Part shown: positions 9,690-19,200 of the stretch, in pieces
How the letters are laid out: the number at the start of each line of letters is the position of its first letter
How positions within the stretch are numbered: the stretch's first letter is position 1
Assembly (NCBI RefSeq): GCF_001477625.1
Contig: NZ_CP013692.1
Coordinates: forward strand, 4,774,001 to 4,838,000
Direction of reading: 5' to 3'
Source of the DNA: Paucibacter sp. KCTC 42545
GTDB taxonomy: Bacteria > Pseudomonadota > Gammaproteobacteria > Burkholderiales > Burkholderiaceae_C
DNA: 64,000 bases
Notes under the pieces: generated by a model
Databases searched by the model: none
What the model saw: only the letters and a program-made list of their open reading frames with translations
Told to the model about the DNA's origin: nothing
Position numbers and translations under genes: made by a program

Positions 9690-10364
9690 ATGAGCCTCTC
9701 CAGCACCACGCCTCTGCACCACATCCCGAATCGCCGCAAGAAGCTGCCGCCGCTGCGCGTTGGCATCGGCGGCCCGGTCGGCTCCGGCAAGACCACCTTG
9801 CTGGAAATGCTGTGCAAGGCCATGCGCGAGCGCTGGGATTTGGTGGCCATCACCAATGACATCTACACCAAGGAAGATCAGCGCATCCTGACAGTTAGCG
9901 GCGCGCTGCCTGCCGAACGCATCATGGGCGTGGAAACCGGTGGCTGCCCGCACACCGCCATCCGTGAAGATGCCTCCATCAACCTGGAAGCCATCGACCG
10001 CATGCTGGCCCAGTTCCCCGACGCCGATGTGGTGTTCATTGAATCCGGCGGTGACAACCTGGCCGCCACCTTCAGCCCCGAGCTGAGTGATCTGACCATC
10101 TACGTCATCGACGTCGCGGCCGGCGAGAAGATTCCCCGCAAGGGCGGCCCCGGCATCACCAAGAGCGATCTGTTTGTGATCAACAAGACAGATTTGGCAC
10201 CCCATGTCGGCGCGAACCTCGACGTGATGGCCGCTGACACCTTGCGCATGCGCGGGGCGGACAAGCCTTTCGTGATGACCAATCTGAAGACCCTGAGCGG
10301 CTTGGATCAGGTGGTGAGCTTCATCGAGACCAAGGGCATGTTGCTGTCTGCCCTGGCTGATTGA
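9690..10364 (+). CDS. ureG: Urease accessory GTPase UreG
   Basis: 224 residues. P-loop [10 protein letters not shown], switch region [10 protein letters not shown], metal-binding CPH in the segment [24 protein letters not shown], and the guanine-specificity motif NKTDLAP are all present. UreG is a SIMIBI GTPase that delivers nickel to apo-urease. It is the last gene of the operon; an inverted repeat follows between it and the convergent GGDEF-EAL gene. Confidence 0.98.
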   Translation: MSLSSTTPLHHIPNRRKKLPPLRVGIGGPVGSGKTTLLEMLCKAMRERWDLVAITNDIYTKEDQRILTVSGALPAERIMGVETGGCPHTAIREDASINLEAIDRMLAQFPDADVVFIESGGDNLAATFSPELSDLTIYVIDVAAGEKIPRKGGPGITKSDLFVINKTDLAPHVGANLDVMAADTLRMRGADKPFVMTNLKTLSGLDQVVSFIETKGMLLSALAD

Positions 10365-10371
10365 TCAGGGA

Positions 10372-10404
10372 TTGAGGCTTGGCGGCGAAGGCTCGCCACC
10401 TCAA
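10372..10404. terminator. Inverted repeat between convergent ureG and GGDEF-EAL gene
   Basis: TTGAGG at 10372-10377 pairs with CCTCAA at 10399-10404, and TGGCG pairs with CGCCA inside, around a short loop. There is no T-run, so it may act as a bidirectional or weak terminator. It overlaps the stop codon of the minus-strand gene. Confidence 0.45.
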
Positions 10405-13199
10405 TTGATCGCGCGCTCGCCAGCTTGGCTGGCTCTACCTGCAGGTCCGGCTTGCAGCAGGCGCTCAAAGTCCGCCGCTGCAAGTGCGGGCGAGAACAAA
10501 TAGCCCTGCCCGAAGTCGCAGCCCATGCGGCTGAGCAACTGGGCTTGCGCCTCGGTTTCCACGCCCTCGGCAATCACCTTGATGCCCAGCTTGTGGGCCA
10601 TCACCACAATCGCCTCGCACAGGGCGAATTCGGTGGAGTCCTCGCGCAGATTGTGGGTGAAGGACTGGTCGATCTTGAGGAAATCGATGTCGAACTTCTT
10701 CAGGTAGGACAGCGAGGAGTAACCGGTGCCGAAGTCGTCGATGGCCACGGCAACGCCGGCATCGCGGAACTGCAGCAGGCTCTTGGCCACACGGGCGTCA
10801 TTGCCCATCAGCACGCCCTCGGTGATCTCGATGGTGATGCTGTGGCCCGGCACGCCGTGCTCGCTCAGCAGGTCGATCCAGTCGCGGTGGTCGGGGCGCT
10901 CGCTGCTGAACTGCACGGGTGATTTGTTGATGCTGATCTGGAAGGCGGGATCGTATTTGCGGGTCCATTGCTTCACCTGCAGCACGGCTTGATGGAAGAC
11001 CCAGTCACCCAGCTCGTGGATGATGCCGGTCTCTTCGGCCACCGGAATGAAGTCGGCCGGCGAGATCAGCCCTTTGTCCGGGTGGCGCCAGCGCAGCAGG
11101 GCCTCGGCCTTGCGGATATGGCCGGTGGCGAGGTCAACAATGGGTTGGTAATGCAGTTCGATCTGCCCGCTGCCCAGGGCGCGGCGTAGATCGGTGGCCA
11201 TGTGCATGCGCAGCATGGCGGCCTCTTGCATCGGCTTGGTGAAGAAGCGGAAGCATTGCCGGCCGCTGCTCTTGGCCGCATACATGGCTTGGTCGGCGTT
11301 CTTGGTCAGCTCGATCTGCGTGCTGCCGTCGTCGGGGTAGAGCGCGATGCCGATGCTGGCGGAGACATAGGACTCAATGTCGCGCAGCAAATAGGGTTCT
11401 GACACCCGATTGATGATCTTCTCGGCCACCTGGGCGACCGCCTCGGTTTCGTGCAGCTCGGTCAGGATGACGGTGAACTCATCGCCGCCCAGGCGGGCGA
11501 CGGTATCGTAGTCACGCACGGTGGCGCGGATGCGCTGGGCGGCCTCGATCAGCAATTGGTCGCCGACGTCGTGACCCATGGTGTCGTTGATCTCCTTGAA
11601 GTGATCAAGGTCGATGAAGAGCAGGGCGAAGCGGTTGTGGTCGCGGTGCGATTGCTTGATGGCTTGGCCGATCCGGTCCTGGAACAGGCGGCGGTTGGGC
11701 AGCTTGGTCAGCGCGTCGAAGTTGGCCTCGCTCCAGACCCGCGACTCAGCATTCTTCATCTCGGTGATGTCATGGAAATTCACCACCACATGCTGGACTT
11801 GATCGGCGTCGTCCCGCTCGGCAAAGGCACTGATCATGACCCAGCGCAGCTCGCTCTCACCCGGCACCCGCACGCCCATGACCATGTCGACGAAGGCCTG
11901 ACCGCTGGCCAATACCAGGCTCACGGGATAGGCCTCGGGCGCCAGGGCTTGGCCCTCACAGTCAACAAAACACCAGCTGGGATCGATGGCATCTTTGCCC
12001 AGCATCTGGGCTTGGCTGAGCCCGAGGATGGTGGCTGCGGCGGGGTTGCAAAACAGGATGCGGGTGTTCGTGGCGTGCACCACGATGCCGGTGTGCAAGC
12101 TGGTCAACAACTGGCGCTGCTGTTCTTCTTTGCCGGCAAGTTCCTGGTGCTGCTGTGCCAGTTGCTCGGTGTGGGCGCGCAGCTGCAGGATCAAGCGATC
12201 CTGCGTTCGCCACGAATGGTCGATCTGGCGTGCCAAGACAGCCAAGGCCAGGGCGAACATGCCGACCAGCAGGCCCACGCCCAGCGCATTGGGCAACCAG
12301 GCCTGGGCCATGGCATCGGTGGAGGTGCCGACATTGACCAAAAAACCGTACTTCAGGCTGCGGTGGTAGCTGTGGCGTCGGCTGACCGAATCGAGGCTGC
12401 TGGCGTCGGCGACATAAGCGCCTTCGTCCGGATGCCCCGCCAAGGCCAGGCGAAAGTTATTGGACAGCACCCGGCTGCCAATCGGGATCGGATTGCTCAG
12501 CTCGAAGGTTTGCCGCGCGATCAGCCCGAGGTCGCGGTCGCGCAGGGCGATGGAGCCCCCGCGCCCGAGTTGAATATGGCTGAGCAGGTGCTCGATGTCA
12601 TCGATGTAAATGGAAGCGTAGACGGTGCCGTCGAAGCGGCCGTCTGGCCCGTTGATGCGGCGTGCGAAGGTCCAGACCCAGCGCTTGCTGACTTTGGAAA
12701 GCACCGGATTGGCCACCGCCAGCCCGACATCGGGCGTGGCCGCGTCGCGCAGCTGCTTGAAGAATTCCCGGTCAGCCATATTGGCCGGCGCCGCGGAGGG
12801 CTCCAGGCCGTAGATCACCTGTCCCTGCGCATCGGTGACCCGCAAAAAGGACACATTGGGCAGGCGATTTTTGACCTTGATCAGGTAGCGATTGACGAGC
12901 TGCGCATCGACCTGCGGCTGGCTGTGCTGGCGCGCCAATTCGTCCACTGTGTCCTGCAGCGCCAGGTCGAGCATATCGATCATGCCGTCGAAGGTCTGGA
13001 CCAGTGAGCGGGCCAGATGTTGCGTCGAGCTTTGCGCCTGCTGCTCGGCATCGCGTTTCAGGTAGAACAGGGCGGCCAAGGCCATGATGCAGGCCAGGGC
13101 GATGATGGCGCCGACACCCGCAAAGAGTTGCCTGCGCTTGCTCGCGTAATCGGCTTGCGCAGGGCTGGCGGAGTGGAGAGCGTTCCGGGAACCTGACAT
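10401..13199 (-). CDS. Membrane-bound sensor with PAS, GGDEF and EAL domains (c-di-GMP turnover)
   Basis: 932 residues from ATG 13199 (a TTG five codons upstream is possible). Order: N-terminal membrane helix (about 30-50); an extracytoplasmic sensor region of about 240 residues that resembles a double-Cache domain; a second helix (about 300-325); a short coiled coil; a PAS domain (about 350-480); GGDEF with an intact LGGDEF near residue 571; and EAL with EALLRW near 699. Both catalytic motifs look intact, so it may make and/or degrade cyclic-di-GMP. The periplasmic Cache-type sensor suggests control by a small external ligand. It converges on the urease operon but has no evident functional link to it. 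Confidence 0.93.
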   Translation of the reverse strand: MSGSRNALHSASPAQADYASKRRQLFAGVGAIIALACIMALAALFYLKRDAEQQAQSSTQHLARSLVQTFDGMIDMLDLALQDTVDELARQHSQPQVDAQLVNRYLIKVKNRLPNVSFLRVTDAQGQVIYGLEPSAAPANMADREFFKQLRDAATPDVGLAVANPVLSKVSKRWVWTFARRINGPDGRFDGTVYASIYIDDIEHLLSHIQLGRGGSIALRDRDLGLIARQTFELSNPIPIGSRVLSNNFRLALAGHPDEGAYVADASSLDSVSRRHSYHRSLKYGFLVNVGTSTDAMAQAWLPNALGVGLLVGMFALALAVLARQIDHSWRTQDRLILQLRAHTEQLAQQHQELAGKEEQQRQLLTSLHTGIVVHATNTRILFCNPAAATILGLSQAQMLGKDAIDPSWCFVDCEGQALAPEAYPVSLVLASGQAFVDMVMGVRVPGESELRWVMISAFAERDDADQVQHVVVNFHDITEMKNAESRVWSEANFDALTKLPNRRLFQDRIGQAIKQSHRDHNRFALLFIDLDHFKEINDTMGHDVGDQLLIEAAQRIRATVRDYDTVARLGGDEFTVILTELHETEAVAQVAEKIINRVSEPYLLRDIESYVSASIGIALYPDDGSTQIELTKNADQAMYAAKSSGRQCFRFFTKPMQEAAMLRMHMATDLRRALGSGQIELHYQPIVDLATGHIRKAEALLRWRHPDKGLISPADFIPVAEETGIIHELGDWVFHQAVLQVKQWTRKYDPAFQISINKSPVQFSSERPDHRDWIDLLSEHGVPGHSITIEITEGVLMGNDARVAKSLLQFRDAGVAVAIDDFGTGYSSLSYLKKFDIDFLKIDQSFTHNLREDSTEFALCEAIVVMAHKLGIKVIAEGVETEAQAQLLSRMGCDFGQGYLFSPALAAADFERLLQAGPAGRASQAGERAIN

Positions 13200-13347
13200 G
13201 GATGGCTTCGGCAAATCACTCGGTCACTGCCCGGGGAGGCGGTGCTCAGGTCATTCCACCCGGTCTACCTGCCGCTGTCAATCGGCGTCTGCCGCTGGAT
13301 CCATGGCTGGATTTGCGCGCCCCCTCAGGCGAGGGTGGGGCGTTTGA

Positions 13348-13596
13348 TCATTTGGGTGCCAGGCCCATATCGTCCAGGCGCAGCAGGACTTCGCTGCGGC
13401 GCTGCCGGGCGATGTCGCGCCAGTCGCGGTCTTCCTGCGCACCCATCAGGGCGTAAAGCAGATTGAGGTTGGCGGCCGGCCACTGCGCCTTGAGGCGGGC
13501 ATAGAGCGCGTAGGCATCTTGCTGGCGCAACTGGGCCAGGTCATGAATGCCCAACTCGGCCAGTTGAGCGCGACTCTTGGGCCCGAGCCCGCGCAT
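13348..13596 (-). CDS. TfoX C-terminal-domain-like small protein
   Basis: 82 residues: MRGLGPKSRAQLAELGIHDL, then a run of helices ending in RLDDMGLAPK. The LGPKS-x-x-x-L-x-x-x-GI pattern is that of the TfoX_C domain, a helix-hairpin-helix-like fold found at the end of the competence regulator TfoX/Sxy or as a stand-alone protein. No TfoX N-terminal domain is present. ATG 13596 overlaps the stop of the upstream VOC gene (TGATG), which fixes the start and implies co-translation. Its function as a stand-alone protein is unknown. Confidence 0.75.
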   Translation of the reverse strand: MRGLGPKSRAQLAELGIHDLAQLRQQDAYALYARLKAQWPAANLNLLYALMGAQEDRDWRDIARQRRSEVLLRLDDMGLAPK

Positions 13597-13985
13597 CAGC
13601 CCATCGGCGTGCACAGTTCCACCAGGGTGCCGTCGGGGCAGCGCACATAGGCGACCGTCTGGCCCCAGGGTTTGGTCAGCGGTGCTTTGAGCGCGGTGGC
13701 GCCTGCGGCCACGGCGCGCTCGAAGGCAGCGGCCACATCGGCGCAGGCGAAGCCAATCTCAATCCCCAGCGGCGCGGCGCTGCTGGCCGCCACCACATAG
13801 TCGCAACCCACGCTGTCGCGGGCGGTTTCATGATCCACAAAGGCCAGGGCAGTGGCGCCGGTATCGAGTTCGCCGTAGGCGCCCGACTCATGCAGAAAGC
13901 GGCGTTTGAGTCCAAAGGCTTGCTCAAAGAAGGCCAGGGAGGCGGCCACATCGGCCACATAAACAATGGTGTAGGCGAATTGCAT
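13596..13985 (-). CDS. VOC superfamily (glyoxalase/bleomycin-resistance-like) protein
   Basis: 129 residues: MQFAYTIVYVADVAASLAFFEQAFGL, then LDTGATALAF, IGFACADVAAAFERAVAAGA and a C-terminal YVRCPDGTLVELC. This is one complete beta-alpha-beta-beta-beta pair of the vicinal oxygen chelate fold, with a Glu in the usual metal-ligand place near the end (VEL). Substrate and reaction cannot be inferred; many such proteins act on glyoxals or bind antibiotics. It is co-translated with the following TfoX_C-like gene. Confidence 0.85.
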   Translation of the reverse strand: MQFAYTIVYVADVAASLAFFEQAFGLKRRFLHESGAYGELDTGATALAFVDHETARDSVGCDYVVAASSAAPLGIEIGFACADVAAAFERAVAAGATALKAPLTKPWGQTVAYVRCPDGTLVELCTPMG

Positions 13986-14084
13986 GAAATTTGTCGCAGA
14001 TGCGGGAGTTGGAGCGCATAGCCTAAGGGATGCGGCCCGGCACGCGCGCGGCCAAGGCAAGGGGCTAGGGTAAACTCTGGCCTG

Positions 14085-14250
14085 TCATTGGGGAGTAGCC
14101 GCCGCCCGGATTAGATCCGGCGGGCCCGCGTCAACACACTTGGTCCACATGACCATGGCGCGCGCAGTACCGAAGTTCCAACACCTGGCAAGACCTTTGA
14201 CCACATCGACCTGCATCGCGGCTGGTCTCGGTGTGGTCAATGGTTTTTCG
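14085..14250 (+). promoter_or_regulatory. yybP-ykoY (manganese-sensing) riboswitch
   Basis: The leader of the GDT1-type gene contains the two conserved parts of the yybP-ykoY class: GGGGAGTAG at 14090-14098 and GGCAAGACCTTTG at 14187-14199, with a GC-rich hairpin between. This class binds Mn2+ and generally turns on manganese export genes. Right after the second core, a strong stem forms (TTGACCACA 14197-14205 with TGTGGTCAA 14232-14240), followed by TTTTT at 14244-14248. This looks like an intrinsic terminator as expression platform: Mn2+ binding would stabilise the aptamer and prevent termination. Confidence 0.85.
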
Positions 14251-14298
14251 TGTTGAGCAACAAGCACCGGCCGCAGAAGAAAGAAGTCGCATAGCCTT

Positions 14299-14880
14299 AT
14301 GGAAGCCTTCCTCGTCTCTACCGGTGTCGTCGCCCTGGCCGAAATCGGTGACAAAACCCAGTTGCTCGCCTTTTTGCTGGCCGCACGTTTCCGCAAACCT
14401 CTGCCGATCTGCCTGGGCATCTTCATTGCCACCGTGGTCAACCATGCCGGCGCCGGTGCGCTCGGCGCCTGGATCACCTCCCAGGTCAGCCCCATGACCA
14501 TGCGCTGGGTCTTGGGTCTAGGCTTCATCGCCATGGCGGTGTGGACGCTGATCCCGGACAAGATCGATGAAGAAGTGGAAGGTGGCGGCAAGCTCAAGCT
14601 GGGCGTGCTGGGCACCACCATCGTGGCCTTTTTCATGGCCGAGATGGGCGACAAGACGCAGATCGCCACCGTCGCCCTGGCGGCCCAGTTCAACGCCTTT
14701 GTGGCGGTGGTGGCGGGCACGACGCTGGGCATGATGATTGCGAATGTGCCGGCCGTCTTCTTGGGCGACCGCATGGCCGGCAAGATCCCCGTGCGCCTGG
14801 TCCATGGCATTGCAGCGCTGATCTTCGCCGCCTTGGGCGTGGCGACTTTGGCGGGCGTGGGCCAGAGCTTGGGCTTCTGA
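14299..14880 (+). CDS. GDT1/TMEM165 (UPF0016) family cation exporter, probably manganese
   Basis: 193 residues, six or seven hydrophobic helices. The family signature E-x-G-D-K-T-x occurs twice, once in each half: AEIGDKTQLLAF near residues 14-25 and AEMGDKTQIATV near 113-125. The internal duplication is typical of two-repeat UPF0016 transporters. These proteins exchange Ca2+/Mn2+ for H+, and bacterial members such as MneA export manganese. The yybP-ykoY riboswitch in the leader strongly supports a manganese-detoxification role in the inner membrane. Confidence 0.93.
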   Translation: MEAFLVSTGVVALAEIGDKTQLLAFLLAARFRKPLPICLGIFIATVVNHAGAGALGAWITSQVSPMTMRWVLGLGFIAMAVWTLIPDKIDEEVEGGGKLKLGVLGTTIVAFFMAEMGDKTQIATVALAAQFNAFVAVVAGTTLGMMIANVPAVFLGDRMAGKIPVRLVHGIAALIFAALGVATLAGVGQSLGF

Positions 14881-14932
14881 CCCGGCCAACGTCCTAGGCC
14901 GCCCAGCCCACCGCCATCCATCGCAAACAGGC

Positions 14933-14960
14933 GCGCCCCTTGCCTCGCAGGCAGGGGCGC
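14933..14960 (+). terminator. Strong GC hairpin after the GDT1-type gene
   Basis: GCGCCCC at 14933-14939 pairs with GGGGCGC at 14954-14960, and TGCCT with AGGCA inside, 53 bases after the stop codon. Only a weak T-rich stretch follows (TGTTGCCTT), so termination strength is uncertain. Confidence 0.5.
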
Positions 14961-15061
14961 TGTTGCCTTGAGGGCAAATTTCCCCTGTTGCACAAGTTTG
15001 GCGCCGGCCGGGCCTATGCGATGATCAACTGCCATTTGCCGTTGTCATCAGGGGGTCTCCT

Positions 15062-16216
15062 ATGCCTGGATCTTCACGCGTTTTGCTGGTGGACGATGAC
15101 GAGCTAACGCTCCAAATGTTGGAAGCCACGCTAGAGGGCGCGTATCAAGTGACGTGCGTCACCGGTGGCGAGGAGGCCTTAGCGCGCTGCGCGACCGAGG
15201 TCTTCGACCTGATCGTGCTCGACGTGGACATGCCCGGGCTGGACGGCTACGAGACCTGTCGCCGCCTCAAGGCCGACTGGCAGCTGGCGGAGATCCCGGT
15301 GATTTTCCACTCCGCCCGCACCAGCATCGAAGAGCGCTTGCAAGGCTATGCGGCCGGTGGCGCCGACTATCTGCCCAAACCCTTTGACGCTGCCGAGCTG
15401 CAGGCCAAGATCGGCCTGGTGCTGGCCGGCCGTGACAAGCAGCGTGAACTGGCGGGCCAGCTCGATGAGGTGATGAGTGCCGTGCTCTCCACCGCCGATA
15501 TGGTGGGCGAGGCCGGTGTGGTGCTGGAATACCAGCGTCAGCTGGGCGTGTGCAAAGACTACGCCGGCGTGGCTAAGGCCTTCTTCGACGCCTTGGAGCG
15601 CTATGCCTTACAGGGCTGCCTGCGCATCCGCGGCCGCGGCGAGAACCTGTCGGTCAATCCACGCGGGCTGTGCAGCGCCTTGGAGAATTCGATTCTTGAC
15701 CACCTACAAACCCAGACTGACGGCGCGCGCATTCGCGCCCTGGGCGCGCACACCAGTTTCAGCTATGGCAATGTGATCGTGTTTGTGCGCGACCTGCGCA
15801 TGGACCGCAGCGCGATCGAGATGGATAAGGCCGAGTCCGAGCGCATGGGCCGCGCCATCGACAACGTGGCCATGTTGGTGGAGGGCGCCTTGGTGCGCGT
15901 GGCCGCGCTGGACACCGAGATGGCGGCGCGTGAATTGGCCGATGTGCGTCATTTGGTGGCCATGACCCGCAATGCCCTGGCCGATATCTCGGCCCGCAAT
16001 CACAAGCAGATCGAGGAGGTCAAGGCGACCTTCGAGAGCCTGGCGTCTCAGGTTGAGAGCAGCTTTATGCACCTGGGCCTGACGCACTCGCAAGAGGACC
16101 ACCTCAGCACCATCATCAAACAGCATATGGATGCGGTGATGACCACCTTCAGCCAAAGCCATGAGGTGGAGCAGTTCCTGGCGCGGGTGATCGACAAGCT
16201 GAACCAGCAAGTTTGA
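15062..16216 (+). CDS. Response regulator with novel helical C-terminal region
   Basis: 384 residues. Receiver domain at 1-125 with VDDDE, phospho-Asp at about 54 (LDVDMPG), a switch Ser in IFHSAR, and Lys in LPKPFDA. The rest (about 140-384) has no DNA-binding or enzyme motif. It contains an alpha/beta block around residues 150-265 (with LGVCKDYAGVAKAFFDAL and a SFSYGNVIVFVRDL strand) and a long amphipathic helical end. It may act through protein contacts. It lies 31 bases upstream of a hybrid histidine kinase on the same strand, forming a probable two-component pair. Confidence 0.85.
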   Translation: MPGSSRVLLVDDDELTLQMLEATLEGAYQVTCVTGGEEALARCATEVFDLIVLDVDMPGLDGYETCRRLKADWQLAEIPVIFHSARTSIEERLQGYAAGGADYLPKPFDAAELQAKIGLVLAGRDKQRELAGQLDEVMSAVLSTADMVGEAGVVLEYQRQLGVCKDYAGVAKAFFDALERYALQGCLRIRGRGENLSVNPRGLCSALENSILDHLQTQTDGARIRALGAHTSFSYGNVIVFVRDLRMDRSAIEMDKAESERMGRAIDNVAMLVEGALVRVAALDTEMAARELADVRHLVAMTRNALADISARNHKQIEEVKATFESLASQVESSFMHLGLTHSQEDHLSTIIKQHMDAVMTTFSQSHEVEQFLARVIDKLNQQV

Positions 16217-16247
16217 GTGGCCGCGCCACGCAGGTGAGGAGCAGCGC

Positions 16248-19200
16248 TTGCAAGCCCCGCCCCCCGATCCCAGCAGCATGCCCAAACTCGAATTGGGTGG
16301 TGCCAAGGCGTGGCAACGCCGTCAGCAAACGCTGAGGGACTTCGAGCTCAGGCTGGAAGATCGCGTCAAACGCAGCGCCAGCGTGTTTTTGCTGCTGGTG
16401 GTGTTGGGGGTGCTGGCCTTTCTGGCCGCCAAGCTGATGCTGACGGAGCTGAGCTGGGCGGCACGCCTGCAGCGCATGGCTGCGGGCATGCTGTACCTGG
16501 GGGCTGCGCTGGTGTCGCTGGGCCTGCTCCACCGCGTCAGTGTGCGCGCCGGCACCCTGTTTTTCTGTTGGTCGGCACTGGCTCTACAACTGGGGGCGGC
16601 GGCCTATTACGGCACCGGCTTGTACTCCTCCGGCATGGCCACCTTGGTGGCCTTGCTGGCAGTGGTGGGCCTGCTGCTGGGCCCGGGGGCGGCAGTGCGC
16701 GGCACCGTTCTGACGGTGCTGGGCATTCTGGGCCTGTGGTTCATGCAGGAGCAGGATTTGCTGGGCAAGGTGGAGCCCAACACCTTCCCCCCGCTGGCCA
16801 GCTTTGCGGTGGTGCTGGTGATGTGCGCCCTGGTGGTGGGTTGGCTGGCGCTGCGCCATGGCACTTTGTTCCGAGAGGTCATGCTGTCGCTGGACAGTTC
16901 GCGCCAGCTGCTGGCCGACACGCTGCGTGCGCAGCAAACCGCGGTAGAGGAGTTGCGGGCCAGCGATGACCGCATGCGCGTGCTGCTGGACCATTCGCTG
17001 TCATGCACCCTGATCCTGGACGGCGAAACCGGCCAGCTGCGCTTCGCCAATGCGCAAACCCTGCTCAAGCACGGCTGCGAGCGCATCAGCGAGCTGGATG
17101 CCAGCTTGTTCTTTCCGGGCGACCCTTTTTCGCGCGAGCAAGGGCTGGCGCATATGCGCGAGGTCTTGTCGCAGGGGGCGCAATACTTCGAATGGCAAAC
17201 CCGCCACCGTGACGGCACACCGATCTGGTGGGACATCAAGCTGGAGCGCTTGCATGTGTGTGGCGAAACCATTGTGGTGGCCTTCGCCCACGACATCACC
17301 GAGCGCCTGCGCGCCGAGAACGAGCTGCGCGTGCAGCGCGCCCGCTTGGAAGAGCAGGTGAATGAGCGCACGCACGAGCTGATCTCCGAGAAGCAGCGCC
17401 TGCAAGACATCATCGAGGCCTTGCCCATCACCCTGAGCATCCGCGACTGTCAGGGCCGCTACACCTTGCTCAACCGCAGCTTCGAGCTGGCCACCGGCCA
17501 CGGGCGCGAGCAGGTGCTGGGCCTGAGCGCCCGCCACTTCATGCCCGCCGAGATTGCGGCCGAAATCGCTGATACCGACGCCCAGCTGATCGCCGGCAAG
17601 GCCAGCATGACCACCGAGCGCCAAATCATGCATCCGGTCGACGGCATGCACGACTATCTGGTTACCACTGTGCCGCTGCTGGATGCACGCAAGCGCACTT
17701 ATGCCCTGCTCAATCTGGGCACCGATGTGACCTCGCTCAAGCGCTTGCAGCGCGAGCTGAGCCTGGCCAAAGACGAGGCCGAGCATCTGGCGCGGGTGAA
17801 GAGCGAATTCCTGGCCAATATGAGCCATGAGATCCGCACGCCTTTGAATGCGGTGCTGGGCCTGGCCCAGCTGGGGGTGGGCCGTGCCGGCGACCCGGCG
17901 GCAGCGCGCAGCGGCTTCGAGCGCATCACCCGCTCGGGCCGCCATTTGCTCAGTGTCATCAACGACATCCTGGACTACTCCAAGGTCGAAAGCGGCAAGC
18001 TGGAAATTGACCCGCTGCCCTGCAATCTCAGCCACCTGGCCAGGGAGGTGCTGGACCTGGTGGCCGAGCGCGCCGAGGCCAAGCATCTGCGCCTGCGCTT
18101 GGACTATGAGGTCGCCGAGGATTGGGTGGCCATCGACGCCTTGCGGGTCACGCAGATCCTCGTCAACTTGCTGGCCAATGCGATCAAGTTCACCGACAAG
18201 GGCCGGGTCACGCTGGGCGTGACGCAAGCGGCCGATGGCCTGCGCCTGAGCGTCACAGACACTGGTGTGGGCATTGCGCCGGAGCAGCAGGCGCGCATCT
18301 TCAAAGCCTTCGAGCAGGCCGACAGTTCAGTAACCCGCCAGTTCGGCGGCACCGGCCTGGGCTTGTCCATCAGCAGCCGCCTGGCCGAGGCCATGGGCGG
18401 CGAGATTACCGTCAGCAGCGAAGTGGGCAAGGGCTCTTGCTTCACCCTGCGCCTGCCCTGTGTGGTGGTCAGCGGCGAGGCCCATGCTCAGCCCTTGATC
18501 AATGCGGCGGTGCCGCCGGACTTGCTGCGCGGCTTGCGCATCTTGATCGTGGACGATGTGGACATCAACCGCGAGATCCTGCAAGACCTGCTGTGCCTGG
18601 CCGGTGCCGAGGTGATGAGCGCCGACAGCGGCGAGCAGGCCTTGGCCCGCCTTGGCGAGGCCGGGCCCGAGGGCTATGACTTGGTGCTGATGGATGTGCA
18701 AATGCCCGAGATGGATGGCTACGAGACCACGCGCCGCCTGCATCAAATGGCACCCCGGCTGCGCGTGATTGCCCTGACCGCCCATGCCCTGCCGGAGGAG
18801 CGGCGCAAATGCGTGGCGGCGGGCATGCTGGGCCATGTCACCAAGCCAATCGACCAGGCCGAGCTGATGCAGGCCTTGCTTGAGCACAGCCATGACTTGC
18901 CGCGCCGTGCTGCCGACGCGATCAGCCCATCGCAGCTGGTGCCCTTGGATGCGGCGCCAGATGTGCAGCCTAGGGCGCCGGCTATGGCGCCGGCCAGTCC
19001 GCCGACCAGCGTGTCGACCGAGTCGCAAGACTCGGCCGTGCCGACAGCGCCGACTGTGCCTACCGCGCCTGCGGCGCGCACCAGCTTCTGGCCCGATCTG
19101 CCAGGCTGTGACTTCGAAGCCGCGCTGACCCGCTGCGCTGGCCGGCAGGAATTGCTGGCCAAATTGCTGGGCACCTTTGCCAAGCAGTATGCGCAGTACC

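Noticed and set aside
11451..13007. 518-codon plus-strand open frame
   Set aside because: Antisense shadow of the GGDEF-EAL gene with shadow-type composition.
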